Assembly: GCA_017644105.1 (NCBI GenBank)
Contig: JAEPMD010000003.1
Coordinates: 1 to 64,000, forward strand
DNA from: Rhizobiaceae bacterium
GTDB lineage: Bacteria > Pseudomonadota > Alphaproteobacteria > Rhizobiales > Rhizobiaceae
Direction: 5' to 3'
Length of the DNA: 64,000 bases
The notes under the pieces: model-generated
Database searches by the model: none
The model's input: the letters and a program-made list of their open reading frames with translations, nothing else
Told to the model about the DNA's origin: nothing
In this document: positions 1 through 10,232 of the stretch, piece after piece
Layout: each line of letters opens with the position of its first letter
Numbering within the stretch: position 1 is the first letter of the stretch
Position numbers and translations under genes: made by a program

Positions 1-1330
1 TTCGGAACTGATCAAAACTTGCACATGCAGGCGAGAATAGGATCGTAGCCTTACGCCCAGATTGTGCTTGGAATTCTTTTGCCGCATCATAGCCATGCGA
101 AACCGCGTTTTCGAGCGTATTGGCGATTTCAAACTTAACCGCATCACCCAATTCTGCCGCAAATTTCGGTGCGGCTTCCCCGATCAGAAACGCCTTTTGC
201 ACGCGCTCAAAATGAGGCGATAAGGATGTGATGCCACCATCTTTTGGCAAGCCACCAAGGATCCAGAAAATATCTTCATAAGATTTCAACGCTGGTGCAG
301 TTGCTTCGGCATTTGTGGCTTTGGAATCATTGATGAATAACAATTCTCCCAGTCGGGCAATGGGTTGCATGCGGTGTTTCAACCCCGGGAATGATGACAA
401 AGCGTTGGCAATTTCATCAAATGACAGCCCGATTGTATGACAAGCTGCAATAGCAGCTGCTGCATTTTGCGCATTATGCTGCCCGCGTAGGGTTTCAATG
501 CCTGACAGATCAGCGACAATCGAGTTTTGGCCATCTGTTGAACTCACAATCAAATGTTCATCTAAGTACAAGCCATCACTTAATATCTCTTTTGCGGAAA
601 TTGACGTATTGGCAACTTGGTTTTGCGCAAGTCCTACTTGAATGTCCCGACAATACGTATCATCCACACCGATAATGGCATGCTCGCTTTTTTGAACAAG
701 CCGTTCTTTGACCGACGCGTAATGTTCCATGGTGCCATGACGATCAAGATGATCAGGTGTGAGGTTCAATAAGATCCCCGCGCTTGGATGCAGCGAGGTT
801 GCAAGATCGATCTGATAAGACGAGCACTCTACCACATAAACGCAGTCATCTTGTGGTGGGTCTAACGACAAAACGGCCGTTCCTATATTTCCACCCATTT
901 GAATATTGAGATCATTCGCGCCAATAATATGAGAAATTAAAGCGGTCGTTGTCGATTTGCCATTGGTGCCAGTGATGGCAATAAAGGCTGAATTCGGCGC
1001 TAAATTTGCCCGTTCGCGAGAGAAAATTTCTACATCACCAATGATTTCGACACCGGCATTATGTGCAAGTTCAACTGTCCAATGGGGTTTTGGATGGGTG
1101 AGCGGCACACCCGGCGCAAGCACGAAACTATCAATCTCTGACCAATTGATATGCCGTAAATCAGATGTGGAAATGCCCATCTCACCTGATTTTGAAACCT
1201 GCTCTGGATTATCATCCCAAGCGATAACATTTGCACCACCAGCCATCAGCGATTTGGCCGTAACAAGGCCCGAGCCACCAAGCCCAAATAATGCAACATT
1301 TTTATCCTTGAAACTTAGAGCAGGTATCAT
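1..1330 (-). CDS. murD: UDP-N-acetylmuramoylalanine--D-glutamate ligase MurD (3' end missing)
   Basis: Cytoplasmic Mur ligase that adds D-glutamate to UDP-MurNAc-L-Ala in peptidoglycan precursor synthesis. The ATG is at 1330, five bases after the mraY stop, and 443 residues can be read before the window edge cuts the gene; the family is usually about 450-470 residues, so only the extreme C-terminus is missing. The N-terminal nucleotide-binding-like segment (FGLGGSG, residues 15-21) and the ATP P-loop TGTNGKST (120-127) are intact, as are the C-terminal lysine-binding region (NDSKATN) and the SPACASFD segment near the end. It follows mraY in a tightly packed cluster, so it is very probably cotranscribed from the mraZ promoter. 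Confidence 0.95.
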   Translation of the reverse strand, partial: MIPALSFKDKNVALFGLGGSGLVTAKSLMAGGANVIAWDDNPEQVSKSGEMGISTSDLRHINWSEIDSFVLAPGVPLTHPKPHWTVELAHNAGVEIIGDVEIFSRERANLAPNSAFIAITGTNGKSTTTALISHIIGANDLNIQMGGNIGTAVLSLDPPQDDCVYVVECSSYQIDLATSLHPSAGILLNLTPDHLDRHGTMEHYASVKERLVQKSEHAIIGVDDTYCRDIQVGLAQNQVANTSISAKEILSDGLYLDEHLIVSSTDGQNSIVADLSGIETLRGQHNAQNAAAAIAACHTIGLSFDEIANALSSFPGLKHRMQPIARLGELLFINDSKATNAEATAPALKSYEDIFWILGGLPKDGGITSLSPHFERVQKAFLIGEAAPKFAAELGDAVKFEIANTLENAVSHGYDAAKEFQAQSGRKATILFSPACASFDQFR

Positions 1331-1335
1331 GTGCT

Positions 1336-2439
1336 CTATCTCAATTTAAGTGTCGCTAGGCCAACCATGGCCAACATCACTGCAATGATCCAAAAACGCA
1401 CCACGACCTGACTTTCCGTCCATCCTTTTTTCTCAAAATGATGGTGGATAGGCGCCATTCTGAACACACGCTTACCTGTGAGTTTAAACGAGATCACCTG
1501 GATAATTACAGATAAGGTCTCCAGCACAAACAAGCCGCCAATAATGGCCATAACAATTTCGTGTTTTGTGGCAACCGCAACAGTCCCGATCAAGCCACCC
1601 AGCGCAAGCGAACCAGTATCGCCCATAAAGATCGCAGCGGGTGGCGCATTAAACCATAAGAAGCCCAAACCTGCGCCAATTACGGCGCCGAGAATTACGG
1701 CAAGTTCACCAGTCCCTGGGACAAAATGAATCTGCAGATAATTGGCAAAAAGCGCGTTACCAGCCAAATAAGCAATCGCGCCAAAAGATGCCGCCGCAAT
1801 CATCACAGGTACAATCGCCAAGCCATCCAAACCATCGGTTAAGTTCACCGCGTTACCCGCGGATACGATCACAAATGCGCCAAATGGTATGAAGAAAAGT
1901 CCCAGATCCAATAAGAAGTCTTTGAAGAATGGGAAGGACAGAGATGTCGCAAAAGTTTCGCTATGGTCTTGCGTTGCAGACATGGACTGGCTGAGGATGA
2001 AATAAACCGCAATACCAGCGATTAAAAACTCCAACAGCAGTCGTACTTTGCCTGAAAACCCTTTATCTGACTGTTTTGTGACCTTCAGATAATCATCATA
2101 AAAGCCGATCGCGCCAAAACCGAGCGTGACCAATAACGTCGTAATAACATAGGTATTGCCCAGATCTGCCCACATGAGTGAACTGGCGACAATGCCCGCC
2201 AAGATCATCAAGCCACCCATTGTCGGCGTACCTGCTTTCATGAAATGCGTTTGCGGGCCATCAGCACGGATCGGTTGACCGCGCCCTTGTCTGATGCGCA
2301 ATGATTTAATGATTTGGGGTCCAAACAAAAACACAATTAATGCACTTGTGAACAACGCACCACCGGTTCTAAACGTGATGTAGCGAAACAGATTGAAAAC
2401 CGGAACACTGTCGGCAAGCTCAACCAACCAAATAAACAT
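1336..2439 (-). CDS. mraY: Phospho-N-acetylmuramoyl-pentapeptide transferase MraY
   Basis: Integral membrane enzyme that transfers phospho-MurNAc-pentapeptide to undecaprenyl phosphate to make lipid I. The 367-residue protein has about ten hydrophobic helices and the family signatures: the DDYLK aspartate pair, the NLTDGLDGL loop and the C-terminal HHHFEKKGW segment. Length matches the usual 360-370 residues. It lies eight bases after the murF stop and just before murD, the standard order of the dcw cluster. Confidence 0.97.
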   Translation of the reverse strand: MFIWLVELADSVPVFNLFRYITFRTGGALFTSALIVFLFGPQIIKSLRIRQGRGQPIRADGPQTHFMKAGTPTMGGLMILAGIVASSLMWADLGNTYVITTLLVTLGFGAIGFYDDYLKVTKQSDKGFSGKVRLLLEFLIAGIAVYFILSQSMSATQDHSETFATSLSFPFFKDFLLDLGLFFIPFGAFVIVSAGNAVNLTDGLDGLAIVPVMIAAASFGAIAYLAGNALFANYLQIHFVPGTGELAVILGAVIGAGLGFLWFNAPPAAIFMGDTGSLALGGLIGTVAVATKHEIVMAIIGGLFVLETLSVIIQVISFKLTGKRVFRMAPIHHHFEKKGWTESQVVVRFWIIAVMLAMVGLATLKLR

Positions 2440-2447
2440 TCGACCCC

Positions 2448-3896
2448 CTAGTCACCGGATGCGAGCTGGTCATCTTCCGGCTCACATTCGGGAAATTTTT
2501 CCTGTAATTTTTTGACGACTTTACCGAAACCAATTCCGAGCGATGATTTGACCATAACAACATCACCACTGCGAATTTTACTCATCAACCATTCAATCAA
2601 AGCATCCAGATCTGACCGATAATAAACTTGCATTTCACCGCGTATTGCTTCGGCAAGATAATTCATGTCTTTGCCGGAAAGCGCGACAATATCAACGCCC
2701 GCCTCTTGCAAGGGTTCCGCCAGCGCGACATGGAGTGTTTCTGAAAATTCACCCATTTCAAGCATATCGCCAAGCACGGCAATGCGACGACCTCCGCGAC
2801 CGGGCTCTGCGGCTGCTAATAACGCGATCCCCGCACGCATTGAAGCAGGATTAGCGTTATAGCTTTCATCAATCAGCGTAAATTCACCTGCACCAATTTG
2901 GCGAATAGAACGGGCTCCGCGTCCCTTTTCAGCGGAGAAATCTGCAAGTGCAAGCGCTGCGAGCGCCATATCTGCCTCAAGCAGCGAGCACATGCCCAAA
3001 ACACCAATCGCGTTTTGAATAATATGCTCACCAGGCGCACCAAGTTTTACGGCAATTTCTTCGCCTTTGATTTTGACCGTAAAACATGAGCAATCAGAAT
3101 GCGCGCGCAATGACAACAGTTCAAAATCGGCTTTTTTATCGCACCCGTAAGAATAAGTGCGGTCTTTTAAACCAAGAGCATTGGCCTTTTTGCGAAGGTA
3201 TTTATAAAGATCATTATCCAAATTGAGGATCATTGACCCATCTTTAACAACACCTTCCATAATCTCAGCTTTTGCATCGGCAATTTCATTTAAGTTTTTG
3301 AAATTCCCCATATGTGCCGCTTCAACGCAGGTAATCATCGCAACATCAGGACGGACCATATCAACGAGTGTCCGTATTTCGCCGGGATGGTTCATACCAA
3401 TCTCAAAAACACCAAAATCAGTATCGCGCGGCATGCGCGCCAAAGTCAGCGGCACACCCCAATGATTATTAAATGATGCCACAGACGCATGCACTTTACC
3501 CGACGGCGTGAGCGCGGTCCGCAGCATTTCCTTGGTCGTTGTCTTGCCAACAGATCCGGTAACCGCTGCCACTTTGCCTTTGACCCGACGTCGTGCTGCG
3601 CGGCCTAAATCTTCGAGCGCTGTCAAAACATCACCAACAACAATCATCGGCGCAATTAAATTCCCCATAGCAGGAATTTTCTCTTCCGCGATGACGAGAA
3701 CCCCAGCTCCATTCGCAAGCGCAGCGCTGGCAAAATCATGCCCGTCAAAACGATCGCCTTTAATGGCAAAAAACGCAGCACCTTCTGGCACATCGCGGCT
3801 ATCAATAGAAACGCCTGTGACCCCCGATGGTAATTCACCAACCGGTCGCCCATTCATGGCGGTTAAAAGCTCGTCAGATGACCAAAGCTGTTCCAT
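2448..3896 (-). CDS. murF: UDP-N-acetylmuramoyl-tripeptide--D-alanyl-D-alanine ligase MurF
   Basis: Cytoplasmic ligase that adds D-Ala-D-Ala to UDP-MurNAc-tripeptide. The 482-residue product shows the N-terminal Mur-ligase domain ([15 protein letters not shown] near 30-44), the ATP P-loop TGSVGKTT at 113-120, the [12 protein letters not shown] substrate segment and the C-terminal domain with [11 protein letters not shown]. Its ATG directly abuts the murE stop codon, which suggests translational coupling. The C-terminal tail is rich in acidic residues (about the last 12) beyond the conserved fold. Confidence 0.97.
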   Translation of the reverse strand: MEQLWSSDELLTAMNGRPVGELPSGVTGVSIDSRDVPEGAAFFAIKGDRFDGHDFASAALANGAGVLVIAEEKIPAMGNLIAPMIVVGDVLTALEDLGRAARRRVKGKVAAVTGSVGKTTTKEMLRTALTPSGKVHASVASFNNHWGVPLTLARMPRDTDFGVFEIGMNHPGEIRTLVDMVRPDVAMITCVEAAHMGNFKNLNEIADAKAEIMEGVVKDGSMILNLDNDLYKYLRKKANALGLKDRTYSYGCDKKADFELLSLRAHSDCSCFTVKIKGEEIAVKLGAPGEHIIQNAIGVLGMCSLLEADMALAALALADFSAEKGRGARSIRQIGAGEFTLIDESYNANPASMRAGIALLAAAEPGRGGRRIAVLGDMLEMGEFSETLHVALAEPLQEAGVDIVALSGKDMNYLAEAIRGEMQVYYRSDLDALIEWLMSKIRSGDVVMVKSSLGIGFGKVVKKLQEKFPECEPEDDQLASGD

Positions 3897-5360
3897 CTAT
3901 GCCTCCGCCTCTATAACTGAACGCGCAACGTCATGATCTGAAAACGGCAGCACCTTATCACCAACAATCTGACCATGTTCATGGCCCTTGCCAGCAATGA
4001 TTAGGCTATCGCCCTCTTCCAGCATCTTGATAGATTTCTCAATCGCGTCATGCCGGTCACCAATGTTGAGCGCATCGGGCGCAGCCGATAAAATTTCCTG
4101 ACGGATCGCATCGGGCTCTTCCGTGCGTGGGTTATCATCCGTAATGATCACCACATCTGCAAGGCGAGACGCAATTTCACCCATCAAAGCGCGCTTACCT
4201 TTATCCCGGTCTCCACCGCAACCAAAAGCAAGGATAATGCGCCCGGTAGTAAACGGTCTTACCGCCCTTAGCACATGTTCAAGCGCATCCGGCTTATGAG
4301 CATAATCCACATAGACCGGCGCGCCCTTTTTCGATTTACCAACAAGATCCAAACGACCAGGCGCACCTTCAATGGTCTCAAGTGCGTCCAACACAGATTT
4401 TGCGTCCGCTCCAGTTGCAATGCAAAGACCCGCTGCGACCAAAGCATTTGACATTTGAAAGTCGCCAGCCAGCGGCAAATCTACTTCATATATTTGGCCA
4501 TCATGGTGAATTTCAGCGCGCTGTTGATGACGATGTTGCTCCACGCGCTTTAACGTTAAGAACGCACCATTATGCCCAACGCTCAGAACCTTTTGCCCTG
4601 CCTCTTGCGCATGCTTGATAGCTTTGGCTGACCATTCATCATCGGCGAATATCACAGCCGGGGAGCCTTTTGGTAGCACACGATCAAACAGCGCCATTTT
4701 TGCATTGAAATAATGGTCGACTGTTGGGTGATAATCCATGTGATCGCGGCCCAAATTGGTAAAGCCGGCTGCTGATAATTCAATGCCATCCAATCGAAAT
4801 TGGTCAAGACCATGGCTAGATGCTTCCATTGAACAATGGGTCACACCATTATTGGCAAGCTCAGACATGAGCGCATGCAAGGTCACTGGATCGGGCGTGG
4901 TCAAAGCGCCATATTCTTTGCGTCCAGGAGCCACAATACCAGTTGTGCCAATCATCGCAGATTGCTCACCAATCTTTTCCCAAATTTGGCGGACAAATGA
5001 GGCAACAGATGTTTTTCCGGCAGTGCCTGTTACCGCAACAATGGTTTGCGGCTGGATTTTATAAAATGCTGCTGCAGCTTTCGCCAAAACCAAGCGAGGA
5101 TTATCAACAATGATGTTCGGAGTTTGTCTATTTAATTCGGAGATCGCTTCAGATGAAACAATTGCCACTGCACCATTTTGAACAGCGTCAGCTACAAATC
5201 GACTGCCATTTGTCTTATCTCCTGAGAGAGCAAAAAACACAAAACCAGACTGAGTTTTACGGCTATCCGCCGAAAGTCCGTCTACGACAATATCTAACCA
5301 ATTTTCTGCCGCTTCAGAATTGCGCACATCCGCAATCGCAGCAATATCGCCAAGTTTCAT
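3897..5360 (-). CDS. murE: UDP-N-acetylmuramoyl-tripeptide synthetase MurE (meso-DAP type)
   Basis: Adds the third residue of the stem peptide to UDP-MurNAc-L-Ala-D-Glu. The P-loop TGTAGKT is at 111-117, and the DNPR motif that selects meso-diaminopimelate rather than lysine is at 409-412, followed by TEEP. The 487-residue length is typical. The seven-base pattern around the carbamylated lysine (YFNAKMALFD, about 217-226) is also present. It sits between ftsI (67 bases upstream) and murF (abutting). Confidence 0.97.
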   Translation of the reverse strand: MKLGDIAAIADVRNSEAAENWLDIVVDGLSADSRKTQSGFVFFALSGDKTNGSRFVADAVQNGAVAIVSSEAISELNRQTPNIIVDNPRLVLAKAAAAFYKIQPQTIVAVTGTAGKTSVASFVRQIWEKIGEQSAMIGTTGIVAPGRKEYGALTTPDPVTLHALMSELANNGVTHCSMEASSHGLDQFRLDGIELSAAGFTNLGRDHMDYHPTVDHYFNAKMALFDRVLPKGSPAVIFADDEWSAKAIKHAQEAGQKVLSVGHNGAFLTLKRVEQHRHQQRAEIHHDGQIYEVDLPLAGDFQMSNALVAAGLCIATGADAKSVLDALETIEGAPGRLDLVGKSKKGAPVYVDYAHKPDALEHVLRAVRPFTTGRIILAFGCGGDRDKGKRALMGEIASRLADVVIITDDNPRTEEPDAIRQEILSAAPDALNIGDRHDAIEKSIKMLEEGDSLIIAGKGHEHGQIVGDKVLPFSDHDVARSVIEAEA

Positions 5361-5427
5361 TTCATCCCCGTATTCGCCGTAATCCGCGAATCTCTATAGC
5401 ACAACCTTGCGGTCGAAATATGATCAA

Positions 5428-7155
5428 TCAGTAGGATGTGAGACGATCTTTGTCTCCATCCCCAAATTTCGGCCTTACACCCAATAATGCAGCGGAACGG
5501 CGAACAACTTCGCGCACTGTAGGAGCTGCGTTTGTGCCCGCAGTGGCATATTTTTTACCCTCTTCGGGTTTCGGTTCATCAACGATTACCAACACCACAT
5601 ATTTCGGATCATCAATTGGGAACGCTGATAAAAATGCGTTGAAACGAACTTGTGATGAATAGCGACCATCCACCACCTTTTCAGCCGTTCCTGTTTTTCC
5701 GCCAACCCAATAACCATCAACCTCAGCACGACGACCCGAACCTTGCTCAACATTCATGCGCATAAGCTCACGCATGGACTGACTTGTCCGATCCGACAAC
5801 ACTTTTGTTGCAAGCTGGTTTGCTTCCTCGCGCGTGCGGGGCACAAAAGACGGCGGAATAAGCTTACCACCATTCATCAAAGCTGCTGCAGCAACTGCTG
5901 TCTGAAGAGGTGTAGTTGAAACCCCGTGACCAAACGAAATTGTCACCGAGTTAATTTTCTTCCATTTCTTAGGCTGGCTTGGTGTGGCAACTTCAGGAAG
6001 TTGAGTTTGCATTCGTGAGAGCAGGCCTAATCTAGTGAGGAACTCTTGATGGCCCTCAACGCCAACGACATCTGCCATTTTTGCTGTGCCAATATTCGAT
6101 GAATAGATAAAGATCTCCGGCACCGACAGGATACGGTTTTTACCGTGGAAGTCTGAGATTGTAAATCCGCCTATACGGATAGGCTTGCGCGCGTCAAAGC
6201 TATCGCCCATGGATACGTGACCTGAATCAAGCGCCATGGCAGTGGTGAACGCTTTAAAGGTGGACCCCATCTCAAACGTGCCAGCTGTCATACGATTTAG
6301 GCGGTCTTTTTGCAGAGCATCAACCGGATTATTTGGATTATAATCTGGCAGTGATGACATTGCGATCACTTCGCCTGTATGCACATCAAGCACAACACCG
6401 GCTGTTGCAATTGCGCGGTATCGTTCCATCGCCGCAGACAATTCATCTCGCAGAATGTGCTGAACGCGCAAATCGATGGAAAGCTTTACCGCCTCCATGG
6501 CTTCGTCGACGGTTAGACCAACACTGGCTAAATCGCCAAGCCCTTGCCCATCAACATATTTTTCCATGCCAGCAATGCCAACATTGTCGATGTTTACATG
6601 ACCAACAACATGAGAGGCTGTTGGACCACCGGGGTAAAAACGACGCTTTTCAGGTCTAAAGCCAATTCCAGGAATCCCGCGGGATAAAATTTCACTTTGT
6701 TGACCGGGCGTGAGTTGGCGACGCAACCACTGGAAGCGCGATTTTGAAGAGAGCTTGCTATAGGTCTTTTTGATATCGAGGTCAGGCAGCACAATAGCCA
6801 ATTGCTCAACAACCTCATCAGGATCAACCACTTTATGCGGCTCAGCATAGAGCGACACAGTTCGAATATCAGTTGCCAAGATTTCGCCATTGCGATCATG
6901 CAAATCAGGGCGAGAGGCCAACAAGCGATCACTTGGCAATATGGAGGATACAGTCTCAGGAGATCTCAAGCCATATTCGACCAAGCGCCCGCCAACGACA
7001 ACACACATCAGCGAAAATGCAATCATCGCAATGCCGATGCGATTACCCGTTCTGTTCGCATCGGAAACACGACTTGATGAGATCGCAATATCTTCACGAT
7101 GCCCATCCAATGATACGCTTGCTTTTTTGCGGAAGAAATATTTCGAAAAGCTCAT
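5428..7155 (-). CDS. ftsI: Peptidoglycan D,D-transpeptidase FtsI (PBP3)
   Basis: Septal class B penicillin-binding protein that cross-links peptidoglycan during division. There is a short cytoplasmic tail, one membrane helix at about residues 39-57, a pedestal domain (with RPDLHDRNG near 82-90), and the transpeptidase domain with the three active-site motifs STFK (298-301), SSN (352-354) and KTGT (487-490). The 575-residue length is normal for Rhizobiales. It starts only five bases after ftsL ends, so the two are coupled. Confidence 0.96.
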   Translation of the reverse strand: MSFSKYFFRKKASVSLDGHREDIAISSSRVSDANRTGNRIGIAMIAFSLMCVVVGGRLVEYGLRSPETVSSILPSDRLLASRPDLHDRNGEILATDIRTVSLYAEPHKVVDPDEVVEQLAIVLPDLDIKKTYSKLSSKSRFQWLRRQLTPGQQSEILSRGIPGIGFRPEKRRFYPGGPTASHVVGHVNIDNVGIAGMEKYVDGQGLGDLASVGLTVDEAMEAVKLSIDLRVQHILRDELSAAMERYRAIATAGVVLDVHTGEVIAMSSLPDYNPNNPVDALQKDRLNRMTAGTFEMGSTFKAFTTAMALDSGHVSMGDSFDARKPIRIGGFTISDFHGKNRILSVPEIFIYSSNIGTAKMADVVGVEGHQEFLTRLGLLSRMQTQLPEVATPSQPKKWKKINSVTISFGHGVSTTPLQTAVAAAALMNGGKLIPPSFVPRTREEANQLATKVLSDRTSQSMRELMRMNVEQGSGRRAEVDGYWVGGKTGTAEKVVDGRYSSQVRFNAFLSAFPIDDPKYVVLVIVDEPKPEEGKKYATAGTNAAPTVREVVRRSAALLGVRPKFGDGDKDRLTSY

Positions 7156-7160
7156 ACTCT

Positions 7161-7508
7161 TTACTCCACCGCGCCTGTCAGGATTTGATCGGCAATCGCA
7201 TTCGTCTCAACTTCCGGTTCCGGCTTAATACGGGGCAATTCATCATGCTGTACAATTTGATCAGCTTCTGTTGTGGTTAGCTGCAACTGGTCCTGGAAGA
7301 CTTCAATCAATTTTTGCACACGCGACGGCTGGTTCAGCAAACTCCAATCCGCCTCCAACAAATCAATCGTGTCTTTGTAGGTTTTAATCTCAGCTTCTAA
7401 CTTGCGAATTTCAGCCAATCGCTCTTCAGATTCATGCTTGATCTGAAACGTATATGCCGTTGCAGCGAGAACAGCGACAATGAGCAAAACTTCAAACGCT
7501 CGAAACAT
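7161..7508 (-). CDS. ftsL: Cell division protein FtsL
   Basis: Small bitopic divisome protein of 115 residues. It has an N-terminal membrane helix (about 5-22) followed by a heptad-rich coiled coil (about 25-60) and a short periplasmic tail. Sequence conservation in FtsL is low, so the assignment rests on size, topology and position: its start directly follows the rsmH stop and it precedes ftsI, the invariant order of this cluster. FtsL bridges FtsB/FtsQ and FtsW/FtsI. Confidence 0.85.
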   Translation of the reverse strand: MFRAFEVLLIVAVLAATAYTFQIKHESEERLAEIRKLEAEIKTYKDTIDLLEADWSLLNQPSRVQKLIEVFQDQLQLTTTEADQIVQHDELPRIKPEPEVETNAIADQILTGAVE

Positions 7509-8540
7509 CTAGACCAACCCCGCAACTTTTTTAAGTGGATATAGATTTGGCAAGCCAAAGATCTTCATGTCGGACGACCCTGCTGGCGCATCGGTACGAA
7601 TACCTGCACGTAATTTTGCTGAGCGCGCGCGAGGATTTTCTTCCGCTTCGCGTTTACTTGCCGCAATCATTGGCTTTTTGCCCAATTGTTCAAAACTTGC
7701 ATCTGGCACTTCAACTTGCGGCAAGTGCCTCGAACCTGACACACGACCAAAGCGATCCGTGAAAAACTTCTTCACAATGCGATCTTCAAGCGAATGGAAT
7801 GTGACAACAACCAATCGACCACCCGGTTTGAGCGCTTTCTCAGCAGCTAACAACGCCAGCGCCAATTGCCCAAGCTCATCATTGATATAAATACGCAAGG
7901 CCTGGAACACGCGTGTGGCAGGGTGAATACGATCCGTCATCTTACGGGGCGCTGCATTTGAAACGATCTTCGCCAATTGGCCAGTTGTGGTAATCGGCTC
8001 TTCGAGACGCGCCTGCTCAATTGCCCGCGCTATGCGTCCGGCTTTTTTCTCTTCACCATAAAAACCGAAAATGCGAGCCAATTCGTTTGACTTCAGCGTA
8101 TTAACCACATCAGCTGCGCTCACCCCATTTTGCGCCATGCGCATATCCAGCGGCCCATCCTGCATGAAAGAGAACCCCCGCTCTGCCTGATCGATCTGCA
8201 TGGAGGACACACCAATATCGAGCACAAAGCCGTCAAGCGAACCTTCATCTACGATATCTAGGATTTGTGAAAATTTCGCGTGATGCAGAGAAAGTTGATC
8301 AGCAAATTCTGCTCTAATCGCATCCGAATTTGCAATCACATCAGGATCCTGATCCGTCGCAACGACATTGGCATCTTTTTCCATCATGGCACGCGAATAT
8401 CCGCCAGCACCAAATGTACCGTCGAAAATCGTCTTGCCTTTTTTTGGATCTAGTGCATCGATAACCTCTGAGAGAAGAACCGGAACATGACGAACTGGTC
8501 CGCCACTGACGTCTGCTGCCACATCGTCAAAACCCGCCAA
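7509..8540 (-). CDS. rsmH: 16S rRNA (cytosine1402-N4)-methyltransferase RsmH
   Basis: SAM-dependent methyltransferase that modifies C1402 in the decoding centre of 16S rRNA. The SAM-binding segment DGTFGAGGY and the RsmH signatures ([39 protein letters not shown]) are all present. I chose a TTG start at 8540 because it lies eight bases after a GAGGGA ribosome-binding site, downstream of the mraZ stop, and leaves 16 residues before the conserved RHVPVLL, as in related Rhizobiales proteins; the product is 343 residues. The frame stays open upstream through mraZ, but that extension is out of frame with a real gene and has no homology to the family. Confidence 0.93.
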   Translation of the reverse strand: MAGFDDVAADVSGGPVRHVPVLLSEVIDALDPKKGKTIFDGTFGAGGYSRAMMEKDANVVATDQDPDVIANSDAIRAEFADQLSLHHAKFSQILDIVDEGSLDGFVLDIGVSSMQIDQAERGFSFMQDGPLDMRMAQNGVSAADVVNTLKSNELARIFGFYGEEKKAGRIARAIEQARLEEPITTTGQLAKIVSNAAPRKMTDRIHPATRVFQALRIYINDELGQLALALLAAEKALKPGGRLVVVTFHSLEDRIVKKFFTDRFGRVSGSRHLPQVEVPDASFEQLGKKPMIAASKREAEENPRARSAKLRAGIRTDAPAGSSDMKIFGLPNLYPLKKVAGLV

Positions 8541-8557
8541 TATTCCGTTCCCTCGCC

Positions 8558-8998
8558 TCAGGTTGAACGAACCGATTGCTCCATCCGCTCGCGCCTGGTT
8601 TCGTCTTGCATCCTCGTTAATGCGGACGGTTCCCAGAGCTGAAAATAGTCCCCGCGACCCACAAAGGTCACTTGATTTGTAATGCCGGCAAAATCTCGAA
8701 TGAAATCCGTGACTGCGAGCCGCCCTTCCCCATCGAGCTTCATAAAGACGCCGCCGCCATGGATCAGCAGTGACATCTTGTTGGCGTCCGGAGAAAACGG
8801 ATCGCCCTGATCTATATGCCGCTCGAAACGCTCCAGAACCTCGGGACCTGCGATCGAAATCGCCGGAAACACAAAATCTTGGAACACATACAGATCTCGA
8901 ATATCTAACCGAGTGAGAACAGTTCTGAAGGCCGACGGAACCGACACACGCCCCTTCGCATCCACCTTCTTTGTCACTTGCGACAAGAACCTGTTCAT
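8558..8998 (-). CDS. mraZ: Transcriptional regulator MraZ
   Basis: DNA-binding regulator of the division and cell-wall cluster, 146 residues, with two SpoVT/AbrB-like half-domains ([15 protein letters not shown] near residues 11-25, and [15 protein letters not shown] in the second half). It is the first gene of the cluster and lies 17 bases upstream of the rsmH start. In E. coli MraZ represses its own promoter by binding TGGGN repeats; the same kind of repeats occurs about 155 bases upstream here. Confidence 0.96.
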   Translation of the reverse strand: MNRFLSQVTKKVDAKGRVSVPSAFRTVLTRLDIRDLYVFQDFVFPAISIAGPEVLERFERHIDQGDPFSPDANKMSLLIHGGGVFMKLDGEGRLAVTDFIRDFAGITNQVTFVGRGDYFQLWEPSALTRMQDETRRERMEQSVRST

Positions 8999-9153
8999 TA
9001 CGCTTTACTACTATCCCTTTTGAGCCAAACCGATGCATTTGCCCCCTTGCAAATGATCGCGCGCACGTCTGCGCAGTTCTGACATCATGGTCGTTATTCA
9101 CGTCGCTTCGGCCTCTTTTCAGCGCCACAAATTTTTGACCATCTGATACATAT

Positions 9154-9188
9154 TGGGATAACATGGGCAAAATTGGGCGTCAATGGGA
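9154..9188 (-). promoter_or_regulatory. mraZ promoter overlapped by four MraZ boxes
   Basis: Four TGGGN pentamers begin at 9154, 9164, 9174 and 9184 (plus strand), each separated by five bases, exactly the TGGGN-N5 spacing known for MraZ operators. Reading leftward on the minus strand, a sigma70-type promoter lies within them: TTGACG (9183-9178), 17-base spacer, TATCCC (9160-9155). Binding of MraZ would cover both promoter elements, so autorepression of the dcw cluster is the natural reading. Confidence 0.85.
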
Positions 9189-9274
9189 ATTTATGTTTTA
9201 TTAACGTTTCATTTCATTTTGATTATTCATATCTCGTTAAGATTAACGAAGTGTTAGGATTCCGATTCATTCAA

Positions 9275-9299
9275 GGCGCAGACAGCTTGAATCTGCGCC
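9275..9299. other. 8-bp perfect hairpin between rnpB and the mraZ promoter
   Basis: GGCGCAGA (9275-9282) and TCTGCGCC (9292-9299) form a perfect GC-rich inverted repeat with a nine-base loop. No T-tract follows on either strand. It is about 45 bases beyond the 3' end of rnpB and could act as a terminator or 3' processing/stability structure for that RNA; this role is inferred. Confidence 0.5.
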
Positions 9300-9344
9300 A
9301 ATAACTCGCACTATTGGTGTGATAATTTTTACAAGAAAAAAATG

Positions 9345-9740
9345 TGTCAGTCGGCCTATAAGCCGGGTTCTGTTATTATTTCGCCAAAGGCAAAATTCAT
9401 GCAACCATTCGTCTGGGGCACCGTTTACACGGTCAAATCGCCTCAAGCAACCTACCCGGATGACTAGCCTGGAAACTGCCGGTGCAATGCACCACGTCAT
9501 CCCTATTTGGTTTTGCTCCCGGTGGGGTTTACACTGCCACTCTCGTTACCGATCATGCGGTGGGCTCTTACCCCACCTTTTCACCCTTACCCATCAAAGA
9601 TGGGCGGTTTGTTTTCTGCTGCACTTTCCCTGGGGTCGCCCCCGCCGGACGTTATCCGGCACCGTTATTCCATGGAGCCCGGACTTTCCTCCCAAAACTG
9701 CCTAAAGCAATTTCAAGCGGTTGCCCGGCCAACTGACACG
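9345..9740 (-). ncRNA. rnpB: RNase P RNA (bacterial type A)
   Basis: Catalytic RNA of RNase P, which matures tRNA 5' ends. On the minus strand the 5' end begins GTGTCAGTTGGCCGGGCAACCG near 9739, followed by the conserved GAGGAAAGTCCGGGCTCC core (about 9698-9681); the 3' end contains ACAGAACCCGGCTTATAGGCC and the P1 complement GGCCGACTGAC (to about 9345). P1 strands GTCAGTTGGCC and GGCCGACTGAC pair. The length near 395 is typical for alphaproteobacteria. A run of seven T follows the 3' end. Exact ends are estimated. Confidence 0.95.
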
Positions 9741-9746
9741 AGGCTA

Positions 9747-9752
9747 ACTATA
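9747..9752 (-). promoter_or_regulatory. Likely -10 element of rnpB
   Basis: TATAGT on the minus strand lies about seven bases upstream of the predicted 5' end of RNase P RNA, the correct spacing for a -10 hexamer. No good -35 match is visible at 17 bases. Confidence 0.5.
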
Positions 9753-9806
9753 ACATATCCAAACCAAATACCAGAAATAGAACACGATATTTGGCGCAAG
9801 GATACC

Positions 9807-10232
9807 TTACTTCAAAATAGCCTTAACACGCTGACAATATTTGGCCGAAACGGGGTTCATCTTTTTGGCATAATGACCAGCATTATACTTTAAGATTGCA
9901 TCACATGTGGTGCCCCCGCCTCGACGATAAGCTTCACCTAAATATTTCATACCAAAAGCAATATTATTCTCCGGGTTATAGAGATTTTTTGTGGAACCCG
10001 AATACCCCATTCCGCGGGCGGTTGCTGGTTTTATCTGCATAAGACCGACCTCGCCCGCGGCCCCTCTAGCGCTCGCATTGTAATTGCTTTCGATCTGAAC
10101 GACCGCGTGTGCCAAATCCAACGGCACACCATTCTCCTTCGCATGTTTCTTAATGAGCTTGTCATAAGGTGAAGCTGTATAACCTGACGCTGAACTTGTT
10201 GATTTAGTCGTCTTCTTAACGCTCTTAGTCAC
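9807..10232 (-). CDS. Lytic transglycosylase (SLT) domain, separated from its signal peptide
   Basis: Soluble lytic transglycosylase-like domain that would cleave the MurNAc-GlcNAc bond of peptidoglycan. Conserved pieces are visible: AVVQIESNYN with the catalytic glutamate in the ES pair, GEVGLMQIKPATA, the NPENNIAFGMKYL segment and AILKYNAGHY. The frame opens at a GTG immediately after a TAA; the 35 codons before that TAA, in the same frame, encode a lipoprotein signal. The 141-residue product read from the GTG therefore has no export signal and begins in a Lys/Thr/Ser-rich linker. Either the gene carries a nonsense mutation (or a base error) or translation restarts or reads through. See the separate entry for the leader. 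Confidence 0.8.
   Translation of the reverse strand: MTKSVKKTTKSTSSASGYTASPYDKLIKKHAKENGVPLDLAHAVVQIESNYNASARGAAGEVGLMQIKPATARGMGYSGSTKNLYNPENNIAFGMKYLGEAYRRGGGTTCDAILKYNAGHYAKKMNPVSAKYCQRVKAILK

Noticed and set aside
8541-9170. Long N-terminal extension of the rsmH frame through mraZ
   Set aside because: The 553-codon frame overlaps mraZ in another frame; the rsmH family starts near 8540 and a ribosome site supports TTG there.
9319-9893. Overlapping plus-strand open frames of 84 and 128 codons across the RNase P RNA
   Set aside because: They are antisense to a conserved structural RNA and show no protein-like composition.
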